Of a DNA stretch of 22,487 bases, positions 1-7,067 are shown piece after piece (the first letter of the stretch is position 1; each line of letters begins with the position of its first letter). The position numbers and the translations under genes were made by a program. Where the stretch lies: contig DCFV01000200.1 of assembly GCA_002314435.1 (NCBI GenBank), positions 1 to 22,487 on the forward strand, in the 5' to 3' direction. The notes beneath the pieces were generated by a model. It had not been told where the DNA came from. It did not search any database and worked only from the letters and a program-made list of their open reading frames with translations. The DNA comes from Acidobacteriaceae bacterium UBA1795. Lineage in GTDB: Bacteria; Acidobacteriota; Terriglobia; Terriglobales; Acidobacteriaceae.

Positions 1-107
1 TGCGGAAGACCGTTGCGTGGTATCTGGAGCATGGTCCATGGGTGGAAGGCGTTCGCACCGGGGCCTATCTGGAATGGATCCGGCAGAACTACGAGAAGAG
101 GGCTTAA
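1..107 (+). CDS. rfbB: dTDP-glucose 4,6-dehydratase, C-terminal end only
   Basis: This is the last 34 codons of a gene that enters from the left edge; the first complete codon is at position 3 and the TAA stop is at 105-107. The visible peptide has the pattern TVAWYLEHGPWVEGV followed by GAYLEWIRQNY, typical of the extreme C-terminus of RfbB/RmlB, where the chain ends in a helix after the last Trp-Tyr motif. RmlB makes the 4-keto-6-deoxy intermediate of dTDP-L-rhamnose in the cytoplasm. The assignment rests on this short tail and on rfbA starting two bases after the stop, followed by rfbC and rfbD, which completes the four-enzyme pathway. The catalytic domain lies outside the window and cannot be assessed. 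Confidence 0.8.
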   Translation, partial: RKTVAWYLEHGPWVEGVRTGAYLEWIRQNYEKRA

Positions 108-109
108 CG

Positions 110-1006
110 ATGAAGGGCATCATTCTTGCAGGCGGATCGGGGACCCGTCTCTATCCGGTGACGCATGTCGTCTCAAAGCAGTTGTTGCCGGTGTATGACA
201 AGCCGATGATCTACTACCCGCTCACCACGCTCATGCTGGCCGGTCTGCGCGACATTCTTATCATCTCGACTCCGCAGGATACGGCCCGCTTTGCTGAATT
301 ACTCGGGGACGGCAGCCAGTGGGGTATCAACCTTCATTATGCAGTGCAACCCAGTCCGGATGGACTGGCGCAAGCCTTCATCATCGGGAAGGACTTCATT
401 GGCGGAGATGAGAGCGCGCTTGTTCTGGGAGACAACATTTTCTATGGGCAATCGTTCTCCGCACATTTGCAGCGTGCTGCGACATTGAAGGAGGGAGCGG
501 CCGTTTTTGCCTATCCAGTGCAGGATCCGGAGCGCTATGGCGTTGTCGAATTCGATGAGTCAGGCAAAGCAATCAGCATCGAAGAGAAGCCCAAATCTCC
601 CCGATCGCGCTTCGCTGTCACAGGCTTGTACTTCTATGACAAGGAAGTCGTGAATCTTGCGGCTGCTCTCAAGCCATCGGCGCGTGGCGAGTTGGAGATT
701 ACAGATCTGAACCGGCTTTACCTCGATGCAGGCACATTGAAGGTGCAGGTGATGAGTCGCGGAATGGCGTGGCTTGACACCGGTACGCACGATTCGCTTG
801 TGGAAGCCGGACTCTTCGTCCAAACGATCGAACGACGGCAAGGCTTGAAGATTGCCTGCCCCGAAGAGATTGCCTATCGTCTTGGATACATCACGGACGG
901 AGACGTCGAAAAATTGGCTTATCCAGTGCGCAAGAGCGGCTACGGGCAATATCTGCTGGCAATGCTCAACGAGCCGAAGTTTGCGCGGGAGGATACAGAG
1001 CTTTGA
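110..1006 (+). CDS. rfbA: glucose-1-phosphate thymidylyltransferase
   Basis: This 298-residue cytoplasmic enzyme condenses dTTP and glucose-1-phosphate into dTDP-glucose, the first step of dTDP-L-rhamnose synthesis. The nucleotidyltransferase signature GGSGTRLYP is at residues 8-16, with Lys23 in the KQLLPVYDKPM segment and the metal-binding Asp108 in LGDNIFYG. IEEKPKSP and WLDTGTHDSL follow, as in RmlA. The length matches the family. I chose ATG 110 because the protein then starts MKGIILAGG, the normal RmlA N-terminus, and a purine-rich AGAGGG lies just upstream inside the end of rfbB. The frame is open about 31 codons further upstream, but that extension has no family counterpart. The stop overlaps the rfbC start, pointing to translational coupling. 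Confidence 0.96.
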   Translation: MKGIILAGGSGTRLYPVTHVVSKQLLPVYDKPMIYYPLTTLMLAGLRDILIISTPQDTARFAELLGDGSQWGINLHYAVQPSPDGLAQAFIIGKDFIGGDESALVLGDNIFYGQSFSAHLQRAATLKEGAAVFAYPVQDPERYGVVEFDESGKAISIEEKPKSPRSRFAVTGLYFYDKEVVNLAAALKPSARGELEITDLNRLYLDAGTLKVQVMSRGMAWLDTGTHDSLVEAGLFVQTIERRQGLKIACPEEIAYRLGYITDGDVEKLAYPVRKSGYGQYLLAMLNEPKFAREDTEL

Positions 1007-1548
1007 AGATCAGTGAAACCGCTCTGCAGGGCGCTCTTTTGTTTTCGCCGAAAATCTTCCGGGATAGTCGCGGCGCGTTCTGGGAGACATGGAACCAGCG
1101 TGGCATGGATGCGGCTGGACTGCCCGCGACGTGGGTGCAGGACAACTTTTCGGCCTCGAAGAAAAATGTTGTTCGCGGCATTCACTATCAGGTCATTCAG
1201 CCACAGGGAAAGCTCGTCCGTGTGACGCATGGCGCGGTGCTCGATGTGGCTGTCGATCTTCGTCGCCGCTCTCCTTCTTTCGGCAAGCATGTGGCCGTTG
1301 AGCTTACTGGTGAAAGCGGGCAGATGCTCTGGATTCCTGAGGGCTTTGGTCACGCGTTTCTGGCACTCACAGAGTCCGTTGGCTTTGCCTACAAGGTGAC
1401 CGACTATTACTGTCCTGCGGGAGAGCGAACCATTGTGTGGAATGATCCGGATCTGGCCATTCTTTGGCCCGTCACTGCGGAACAGGCCATTGTCTCTGAC
1501 AAAGACCGCGCAGGCGCACTGCTGCGTGACGCGGAGGTGTTTGCATGA
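1003..1548 (+). CDS. rfbC: dTDP-4-dehydrorhamnose 3,5-epimerase
   Basis: A 181-residue cupin-fold epimerase, third step of dTDP-L-rhamnose synthesis. Family residues are present: Arg58 and the catalytic base His61 in VRGIHYQ, Lys70 in QPQGKLVRV, and the probable catalytic acid Tyr130 in AYKVTDYY; WIPEGFGHAF (110-119) is the usual cupin motif. The start is TTG at 1003, overlapping the rfbA stop as TTGA, with GGGAGG at about 987-992 as ribosome binding site. No ATG lies near the expected N-terminus, and the TTG start gives MKISETALQGALLF, as expected for RmlC. The non-ATG start and overlap suggest expression coupled to rfbA. The 3' end overlaps rfbD as ATGA. Confidence 0.95.
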   Translation: MKISETALQGALLFSPKIFRDSRGAFWETWNQRGMDAAGLPATWVQDNFSASKKNVVRGIHYQVIQPQGKLVRVTHGAVLDVAVDLRRRSPSFGKHVAVELTGESGQMLWIPEGFGHAFLALTESVGFAYKVTDYYCPAGERTIVWNDPDLAILWPVTAEQAIVSDKDRAGALLRDAEVFA

Positions 1549-2444
1549 GCGTGCGGCGCATCCTCATTGTTGGTTCCGCGGGGCAGGTGGGCGTCGAGCT
1601 GCAGCGCAGTTTCGCTGACGCCGGCGAAATCGTTGGACGCGACCGCGACACTGTAGACTTGGCCGTTCCGGAGCAAGTGCGCGAAATGGTTCGCAGCGCC
1701 GCACCCGATATTATCCTCAACGCCGCAGCATACACAGCCGTGGACCGCGCCGAATCCGAGCCGGAAGTGGCGATGACAGTCAATGCAGAGGCCACCCGCA
1801 TTTTGGCTGAAGAGGCTTTACGAACGAGCGCATTGCTGGTGCACTACTCCACTGACTATGTCTTCGACGGATCTAAGGTGGGGCCCTGGGTCGAAACAGA
1901 CGAGCCGAATCCGCAGAATGTTTACGGAGCAAGCAAGCTGGCCGGGGAAGAGGCCATACAGAACGTCGGTGGCAAGTATCTGATCTTCAGGACAAGTTGG
2001 GTCTATGGTCCTCACGGAAGCAATTTTCTTCTGACGATGCTGCGTCTCGGACGCGAGCGCGAATCGCTGAACGTCGTGGATGACCAGATCGGCGCACCAA
2101 CTACGTCGATTGAACTCGCCAACGCCACGCGAACGATTGTGAACGGCGTTCTGGCTGGCCAATTCGGCGCTGACGCCGACTGGGCCGGCCTTTACCACAT
2201 GACCTGCAGCGGATCGGTCTCCTGGCGCGGCTTTGCGCAGGCTATCTTCGCACGTGCCCAGAGCCAATTGAATGGCAAGTCACCGACGGTCCATCCCATT
2301 CCGTCGAGCGCATACCCCACACCAGCGAAACGTCCGCACAACTCGGTTCTCTCGAATGAGAAGCTTGCTGCGAGGTTTGGTGTTCGCCTTGCGCCATGGG
2401 AAGTGGCTTTGGATGGAGTCTTCGAGGCTCTTGGCAGCCGGTAA
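1545..2444 (+). CDS. rfbD: dTDP-4-dehydrorhamnose reductase
   Basis: A 299-residue short-chain dehydrogenase that reduces dTDP-4-keto-L-rhamnose to dTDP-L-rhamnose, the last pathway step. The dinucleotide-binding motif GSAGQVG is at residues 10-16, NAAAYTAVDRAE at 59-70, Thr103-Asp104 in YSTDYVFDG, and the catalytic YxxxK is Tyr127/Lys131 in VYGASK. The RTSWVYG segment and the C-terminal RPHNSVLS are typical of RmlD. The ATG at 1545 overlaps the rfbC stop, making this the fourth gene of a compact rfbBACD operon. The rhamnose product would feed cell-surface polysaccharide; no glycosyltransferase is visible in the window to say which one. Confidence 0.96.
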   Translation: MSVRRILIVGSAGQVGVELQRSFADAGEIVGRDRDTVDLAVPEQVREMVRSAAPDIILNAAAYTAVDRAESEPEVAMTVNAEATRILAEEALRTSALLVHYSTDYVFDGSKVGPWVETDEPNPQNVYGASKLAGEEAIQNVGGKYLIFRTSWVYGPHGSNFLLTMLRLGRERESLNVVDDQIGAPTTSIELANATRTIVNGVLAGQFGADADWAGLYHMTCSGSVSWRGFAQAIFARAQSQLNGKSPTVHPIPSSAYPTPAKRPHNSVLSNEKLAARFGVRLAPWEVALDGVFEALGSR

Positions 2445-2555
2445 GAGCCAACGGAAGAACCGGACTGTACTGGCCTCCTACCGTGGAGATTGAGGACTAA
2501 CAAGCCCCTTTTGGACAAATCACTTGCAAGCCTCGGGGTGGTACAAAAGGAGTGC

Positions 2556-3626
2556 ATGGTAAAGCGAACGAAGCCCGGGGTTGCGCCGCAGCCGGGACAG
2601 CCAATCAGTTTGCGCACGCTCGGCGAGTACCTGAATCTGTCGCCCGCGACCATTTCGCTGGTGCTGAACAATGCGCCGGGCGTGCGCTCCATTCCGCAGG
2701 ACACGCGGGACCGGGTGATTGCAGCTGCGGTCAAGTTCGACTACAGGCCCAGCTTTTACGCGCGATCCCTGCGCAAGCGGCAAACCTACACTGTGGGCGT
2801 GCTTGTGCCAGAGCTGAACGACAGTTATTCGGCACAGGTGTTGGGCGGCGTAGAAGCACTGCTCATTGAAGAGGGCTACTTCTACCTCACCGCGAGCCAC
2901 CACCGCAAGGCAGATCTGATTGAGGAGTATCCGCGCCTGCTGATCGACCGCTCGGTGGAGGGATTCATCTTCATCGACACCATATTGGAGAAGAGCCTCA
3001 ACCTTCCCGTTGTGGCGGTGGCCGGCCATCGCAAGATCGAAGGCGTAACGAACGTTGTGCTGGACCAGCGCCGTGCCGCCGAGCTTGCTCTCCGCCACCT
3101 GTATCAGCTGGGACATCGCAAGATCGCCTTCATGCGCGGAGGCAGCCACAGCTCAGACGCCGATGACCGCTGGCGCTGCCTGATGGCCGTTGCGCGCGAG
3201 TTAAAGCTCGCCGTGCCGCCGGAACTGGTGGTGCCGCTGGAACTTCGTATTTCCACGCCTGAACTTGGGTTTGGGCCGACCAACGAATTGATCCAGCGCA
3301 GCGGCGACTTTACCGCCATCGTCTGCTACAACGACGTTTCGGCCATCGGGGCGATTCGCGCCTGCGTCAACCACGGCATCAGCGTGCCCGGCGATGTGTC
3401 GATCGTTGGTTTCGACGATTCCGAAAGTGCGGCGTTTCACAACCCCAGCCTGACAACGATTCGCCAGCCGCTGGCTCAGATGGGCACCGTGGCTGCACGT
3501 ATCCTGTTGCAGCGCATTCGTGGCCAGGCCAGCTTTCCTGACATTGTTCCCATCAACCCGGAACTCATCATTCGCGAGTCCACGTGTCCGCCGAATCCAA
3601 AACGCGCGCGTGGCAAGCGGAGCTAG
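2556..3626 (+). CDS. LacI/GalR-family transcriptional regulator
   Basis: A 356-residue DNA-binding repressor or activator. An N-terminal helix-turn-helix (about 17-45) has the LacI-type recognition segment SPATISLVLNN, followed by the hinge YRPSFYARSLRKRQT (63-77). A periplasmic-binding-protein-like effector domain then begins with VGVLVPELNDSYS and ends with VSIVGFDDSESA and LTTIRQP. I chose ATG 2556 because AAAGGAG lies at 2546-2552, although the 3-nt gap is short, and because the HTH then sits near the N-terminus. An upstream in-frame TTG at 2490 would add 22 residues without family support. The effector is probably a sugar, by family. The permease gene starts 7 nt after the stop, so the pair is probably co-transcribed and the permease a likely target. 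Confidence 0.92.
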   Translation: MVKRTKPGVAPQPGQPISLRTLGEYLNLSPATISLVLNNAPGVRSIPQDTRDRVIAAAVKFDYRPSFYARSLRKRQTYTVGVLVPELNDSYSAQVLGGVEALLIEEGYFYLTASHHRKADLIEEYPRLLIDRSVEGFIFIDTILEKSLNLPVVAVAGHRKIEGVTNVVLDQRRAAELALRHLYQLGHRKIAFMRGGSHSSDADDRWRCLMAVARELKLAVPPELVVPLELRISTPELGFGPTNELIQRSGDFTAIVCYNDVSAIGAIRACVNHGISVPGDVSIVGFDDSESAAFHNPSLTTIRQPLAQMGTVAARILLQRIRGQASFPDIVPINPELIIRESTCPPNPKRARGKRS

Positions 3627-3633
3627 CGCGCTG

Positions 3634-4785
3634 ATGCGATCCCGCTTTGCAGTGCCTAGTTGGTTGACGCAAGCCGTTCTGCATCCTGCCTTCGCTCTTA
3701 CGGGCGTGGTGCAGGCTATCGGCGGTCCTCTGTTGCCATCACTGGCGCCCACGTTTCACCTCAGCGACAGCGAGTCCGGACTGCTGTTCCTGCTCTACTT
3801 TGCGGGCACATCGATGGGGCCGTTCTTCTACCGGGTGCGGTACACACGCACCATGGTGCTGGGCTACATGGCCATCGCCGTGTGCTGCGCGGGTGTCGCC
3901 ATGGCAGGCCATGCGCTGCTGGCTCTCATGTACCTGCTGCTCGGTATCGGCGTGGGCGTGCCCATGTCCGGCGGCAATCTCTATGTTGGGCGTGCGTTTC
4001 CTGAGCGCTGTGCACCGATGCTAACACTGTTGAATTTCAGCTGGAGTGCAGGGGCGCTGGCTGCGCCGCTGCTAGCCGCGCGTGTGCTCATGCATCACAG
4101 CTATCGCGCTGCGTATTGGCTGCTCGCCGGTGTCGCGGTGTTGACGGCCATTGCTTTTCTCCTGGCCGTCCCCGAGGTGGAAGAACCTCCTCGTGCTTCT
4201 GCGCAGGCCACGCGGCGAGCTGCTTTTTTCCTGATTGCGGTCTTTGCCGTGGTGGCGTTTCTTCAAGTAGGCGTTGAGAATACTTCAATCACATGGTTGG
4301 CAACGTTCGCCCTGCGTGCGGGCGGAACGGGCGTGGTGCTGGCGGCCGCCTCCACCTCGCTCTACTGGACGGGCTTTCTCGCCTCGCGTGGTCTTTCGTC
4401 GTTCCTTCTGCTGCGCGTCAAGGCCGCGCATGTGTTTCGCGGAGCCGTGGCACTTGCGTTTGGCGCGTCCATAACGCTGGCTTTGGTGCCCCTCGCATCG
4501 GTGCGAATTGCCGCCATGTTCGTGCTGGGCGTGGCGCTGGCGCCAATCTATCCGCTTGTGCTTGCCGGGTTCTTTGCACGCGCGCGGCACACGCTCGATT
4601 CGCGCTGGGTTATGACGGTCTCCGGCTTTGGCGGCGCCACGCTGCCGTGGCTGGCTGGCTGGATATCCACGCACACCGGCAGTCTGCGGCTGGGTATGCT
4701 CGTCATTCCTGCGGGCCTGTTGTGCATGGCGTTGGTGGTGCCGGCCTTGTCCAACTCGCCGGAAGCGCCGCCTGCTGGTTCCTGA
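3634..4785 (+). CDS. MFS transporter, probable sugar permease
   Basis: A 383-residue polytopic inner-membrane protein with about 11-12 hydrophobic segments and a central basic/acidic loop around residues 180-196 that splits it into two halves, as in the major facilitator superfamily. The charged RYTRTM after the second helix fits the MFS loop 2-3 region, and the ALAPIYPLVLAGFFARAR segment (301-317) resembles the fucose/glucose/galactose-type branch, so a sugar or related polyol is the best guess. The start is taken at ATG 3634, with GCGGAG about 11 nt upstream. An in-frame GTG at 3610 is possible and would overlap the regulator. The regulator gene immediately upstream suggests substrate-controlled expression. 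The substrate cannot be named from sequence. Confidence 0.85.
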   Translation: MRSRFAVPSWLTQAVLHPAFALTGVVQAIGGPLLPSLAPTFHLSDSESGLLFLLYFAGTSMGPFFYRVRYTRTMVLGYMAIAVCCAGVAMAGHALLALMYLLLGIGVGVPMSGGNLYVGRAFPERCAPMLTLLNFSWSAGALAAPLLAARVLMHHSYRAAYWLLAGVAVLTAIAFLLAVPEVEEPPRASAQATRRAAFFLIAVFAVVAFLQVGVENTSITWLATFALRAGGTGVVLAAASTSLYWTGFLASRGLSSFLLLRVKAAHVFRGAVALAFGASITLALVPLASVRIAAMFVLGVALAPIYPLVLAGFFARARHTLDSRWVMTVSGFGGATLPWLAGWISTHTGSLRLGMLVIPAGLLCMALVVPALSNSPEAPPAGS

Positions 4786-4805
4786 GAAGCGATCGCAACG
4801 AACGA

Positions 4806-4834
4806 AGAAGGGGAACCGCGGAGGCTCCCCTTCT
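4806..4834. terminator. hairpin between convergent genes
   Basis: A perfect 9-bp inverted repeat, AGAAGGGGA (4806-4814) and TCCCCTTCT (4826-4834), with an 11-nt loop that can add two CC/GG pairs. It lies in the 69-bp gap between the MFS gene on the plus strand and the S46 peptidase gene on the minus strand, so it probably ends both transcripts. Neither side has a long T tract, so termination efficiency is uncertain. Confidence 0.65.
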
Positions 4835-4854
4835 CGTGTGCAGCGGTGCTTTGG

Positions 4855-6930
4855 CTACTTCTTGCCTTCAATTTCGTCGGCCAGCGCGTTCGCTCCGTAC
4901 AGCTTGCGCAGTCCTTCGATCATGCCAGACGAGTGAACGGCGACGGCGCGGTTCTTTGTGCCGTCGTAGACGAAGTCGCCGGCCAACGACTCAATGTTGC
5001 CGTCGAAGATCAGCCCCACCAACTCGCCGTCGCGGTTGACCACGGGTGATCCCGAATTGCCGCCTATGATGTCGCCGGTGGAGACAAAATCGAGCGGCGT
5101 GGAGAGATCGAGTTTGTCGCGGCCCGCGACTTCTTTCGGTGTCAGGTCGAAGGGCGGCTTATTGCTGAAGCTGGCTGCGCGGTCATAGAGGCCGTAGTAA
5201 GTGGTGAACGGAGGTGCAACGGTTCCGTTGTAGGGGTAGCCAGTTACGGTGCCGTAGCTCAGACGTAGGGTGAATGTAGCGTCGGGATAGGCATCCTTTC
5301 CATAGACGAGGAAGCGCGCCTTACCCAGCTTCTGGCCCGCAGGCACAAGCGGGCTCGAAAGATCGCGCACCTGCTTCGACAGAGCGCGTACCACCGGATC
5401 AGCCCGACGCGCGGCTACGATCATTGGATCGGTGGAGGCGGCAACGGCGTCAGCGCCGCCTTCAAGCAGCGCCTTGCGCACGGCGGGGTCGGCGAGCTTT
5501 GTGCCATCCACAAGCGCGGCAACGGTCTTGTCGATATCGCCACCCTGCACGATGGCTTGCAGGAAGGCATCGTTATTGCCGAGCTTCTCCGCATTCAGCT
5601 TGAGCGCGGAGGCCATGAACAGCTTCTCCGTCGCGGGATAAACCGGCGCAGGCGACAACATTTGATACCTCAGCGACTCCAAGCCCGCCTCATGGAACTG
5701 TGGCAGGCGCTCGCCGTCGGGTTTCTTGACCTCGGCCGAGTACTGCACGAGTTGCAGTGCCAGCGTGAACAGACGGCTGTCAGCGCGGCGGAAGACCTGC
5801 GTTTTGATCTCAGGCTGGAGCTTCTCCTCAACGCCGGCAATGGTCTGCCAGGCATCGCCGAATTCCTTCTGCCACTCGGGGTTGGCGGCTACACGCTGCT
5901 TGAAGTCGTCTTCGTCGGCTTGCTTTTTGGACACAATGGACTTGTCGGCAAGCGCTTCAATGCGGCCCAAATAGACCTTCAAGCTGTTTTGCAGCCCGAA
6001 GATGGTGGAGCCAACCAGCCGTGCCTGCTCCGGCCCCTGCGCTGCAAAGGCCTGCGCTACCGCGACGCGGCGCTGCAGGTACTCGGTCAATGCGGGCTCT
6101 ACGATGTCGCGCTCGGTTTGAAGCTGCGCCATGGTGTACTGCCGCGAGGTTGAACCCGGATGACCACTGATGAAGATCAGCTCGCCCGGCGCGGCTCCCT
6201 TCGCGCTCCACTTCAGGTAGTTGTCCGTATGCAGCGGCTTGCCGTTCTCGTAGACCCGGAACAGTGCCATATCCAGGTCGTAGCGTGGATAGGTAAAGTT
6301 GTCAGGGTCGCCGCCGAAGAAGGCCGCCTGTTGCTCCGGCGCGAAAACGAGGCGCACGTCGGTGTAGGCCTTGTACTGATAGAGCCAATATTCGCCACCC
6401 TGGTAGAACGAGACGACATCGGAGCGCAGCCCGGTCTTATCCTTGCTCTCTTTCTCGATTGCGGCGATCTCGGCGTCGCGCGCCTTAAGGGCCTTGGCCG
6501 GGTCAGCGATTTCTTTGGCTGCACCTTGCACGCGCGCTGTCACGTTCTGCATGCCCACCAGCACATTCACTTCTAGGTCGGGCGACTTCATCTCCTGGTC
6601 CGGTGTGGAGGCATAGAAGCCGTCGCGCAGGTAGTCGTGTTCAGCCGTTGAGTTCTTCTGCAACTGACCGCGTGCCACGTGGTGGTTGGTGAGCAGCAGG
6701 CCGTCGGGGCTTACGAAGGAACCCGAGCCGCCATCGTTGAGCCGTACGCTCGAGAGGCGCAGATGGTCGAGCCAGGCCTGCGTGGGATGGAAGTTATACT
6801 GCGCCGCAAGCTGCTTGAGCGGCGGGTTGTCGAAGGTCCACATGCCTTCCTCGGCATGGATCGCAGGTGCCGCGCCCATAAGCAGGGAAGCGGACAGAAG
6901 CAGATGAGAGCAGGATTTTGCAGCGAACAT
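4855..6930 (-). CDS. S46-family dipeptidyl-peptidase (DPP7/DPP11 type), exported
   Basis: A 691-residue serine exopeptidase that releases N-terminal dipeptides, acting in the periplasm or at the surface. The N-terminus is a signal peptide with a probable cut after AIHA (residue 26). The chymotrypsin-like triad is spread as in S46: the His motif LLLTNHHVARG (His83/His84), the Asp motif NFTYPRYDLDMALFR (Asp218-220), and the nucleophile Ser626 in GGNSGSPV. Between the first two lies the helical insertion typical of the family, and the length is close to the usual 700. In IFDGNIE the position that is Arg in acidic-specific DPP11 is Gly644, so a DPP7-like preference for hydrophobic P1 residues is more likely. 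The ATG is preceded on the minus strand by GAGGGA at good spacing. It is downstream of, and on the same strand as, two other exported hydrolases. Confidence 0.94.
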   Translation of the reverse strand: MFAAKSCSHLLLSASLLMGAAPAIHAEEGMWTFDNPPLKQLAAQYNFHPTQAWLDHLRLSSVRLNDGGSGSFVSPDGLLLTNHHVARGQLQKNSTAEHDYLRDGFYASTPDQEMKSPDLEVNVLVGMQNVTARVQGAAKEIADPAKALKARDAEIAAIEKESKDKTGLRSDVVSFYQGGEYWLYQYKAYTDVRLVFAPEQQAAFFGGDPDNFTYPRYDLDMALFRVYENGKPLHTDNYLKWSAKGAAPGELIFISGHPGSTSRQYTMAQLQTERDIVEPALTEYLQRRVAVAQAFAAQGPEQARLVGSTIFGLQNSLKVYLGRIEALADKSIVSKKQADEDDFKQRVAANPEWQKEFGDAWQTIAGVEEKLQPEIKTQVFRRADSRLFTLALQLVQYSAEVKKPDGERLPQFHEAGLESLRYQMLSPAPVYPATEKLFMASALKLNAEKLGNNDAFLQAIVQGGDIDKTVAALVDGTKLADPAVRKALLEGGADAVAASTDPMIVAARRADPVVRALSKQVRDLSSPLVPAGQKLGKARFLVYGKDAYPDATFTLRLSYGTVTGYPYNGTVAPPFTTYYGLYDRAASFSNKPPFDLTPKEVAGRDKLDLSTPLDFVSTGDIIGGNSGSPVVNRDGELVGLIFDGNIESLAGDFVYDGTKNRAVAVHSSGMIEGLRKLYGANALADEIEGKK

Positions 6931-7035
6931 TCGGATCCCTCACGAAGGATGGAGTACGTAATCCAGTATTGGTCCGGAGCGCCGGCAGAAGTGCTTAGCG
7001 ACAGCGCTCTCGTGGCCAAGCCTTCATGATACGCC

Positions 7036-7055
7036 GCGCCCCGGCTACAGGGCGC
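7036..7055 (-). terminator. possible weak hairpin after the CocE-like gene
   Basis: A perfect 6-bp stem, GCGCCC (7036-7041) and GGGCGC (7050-7055), with an 8-nt loop, just after the stop of the CocE-like gene read on the minus strand. There is no T tract behind it, so it may be a partial terminator or chance GC pairing. It lies in the 137-bp gap before the S46 gene. Confidence 0.3.
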
Positions 7056-7067
7056 AGCGTGTGACGG

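Noticed and set aside
5557..6153. 198-codon open frame on the plus strand within the S46 gene
   Set aside because: Antisense shadow of a gene with intact catalytic motifs and a signal peptide; no ribosome binding site or family motif.
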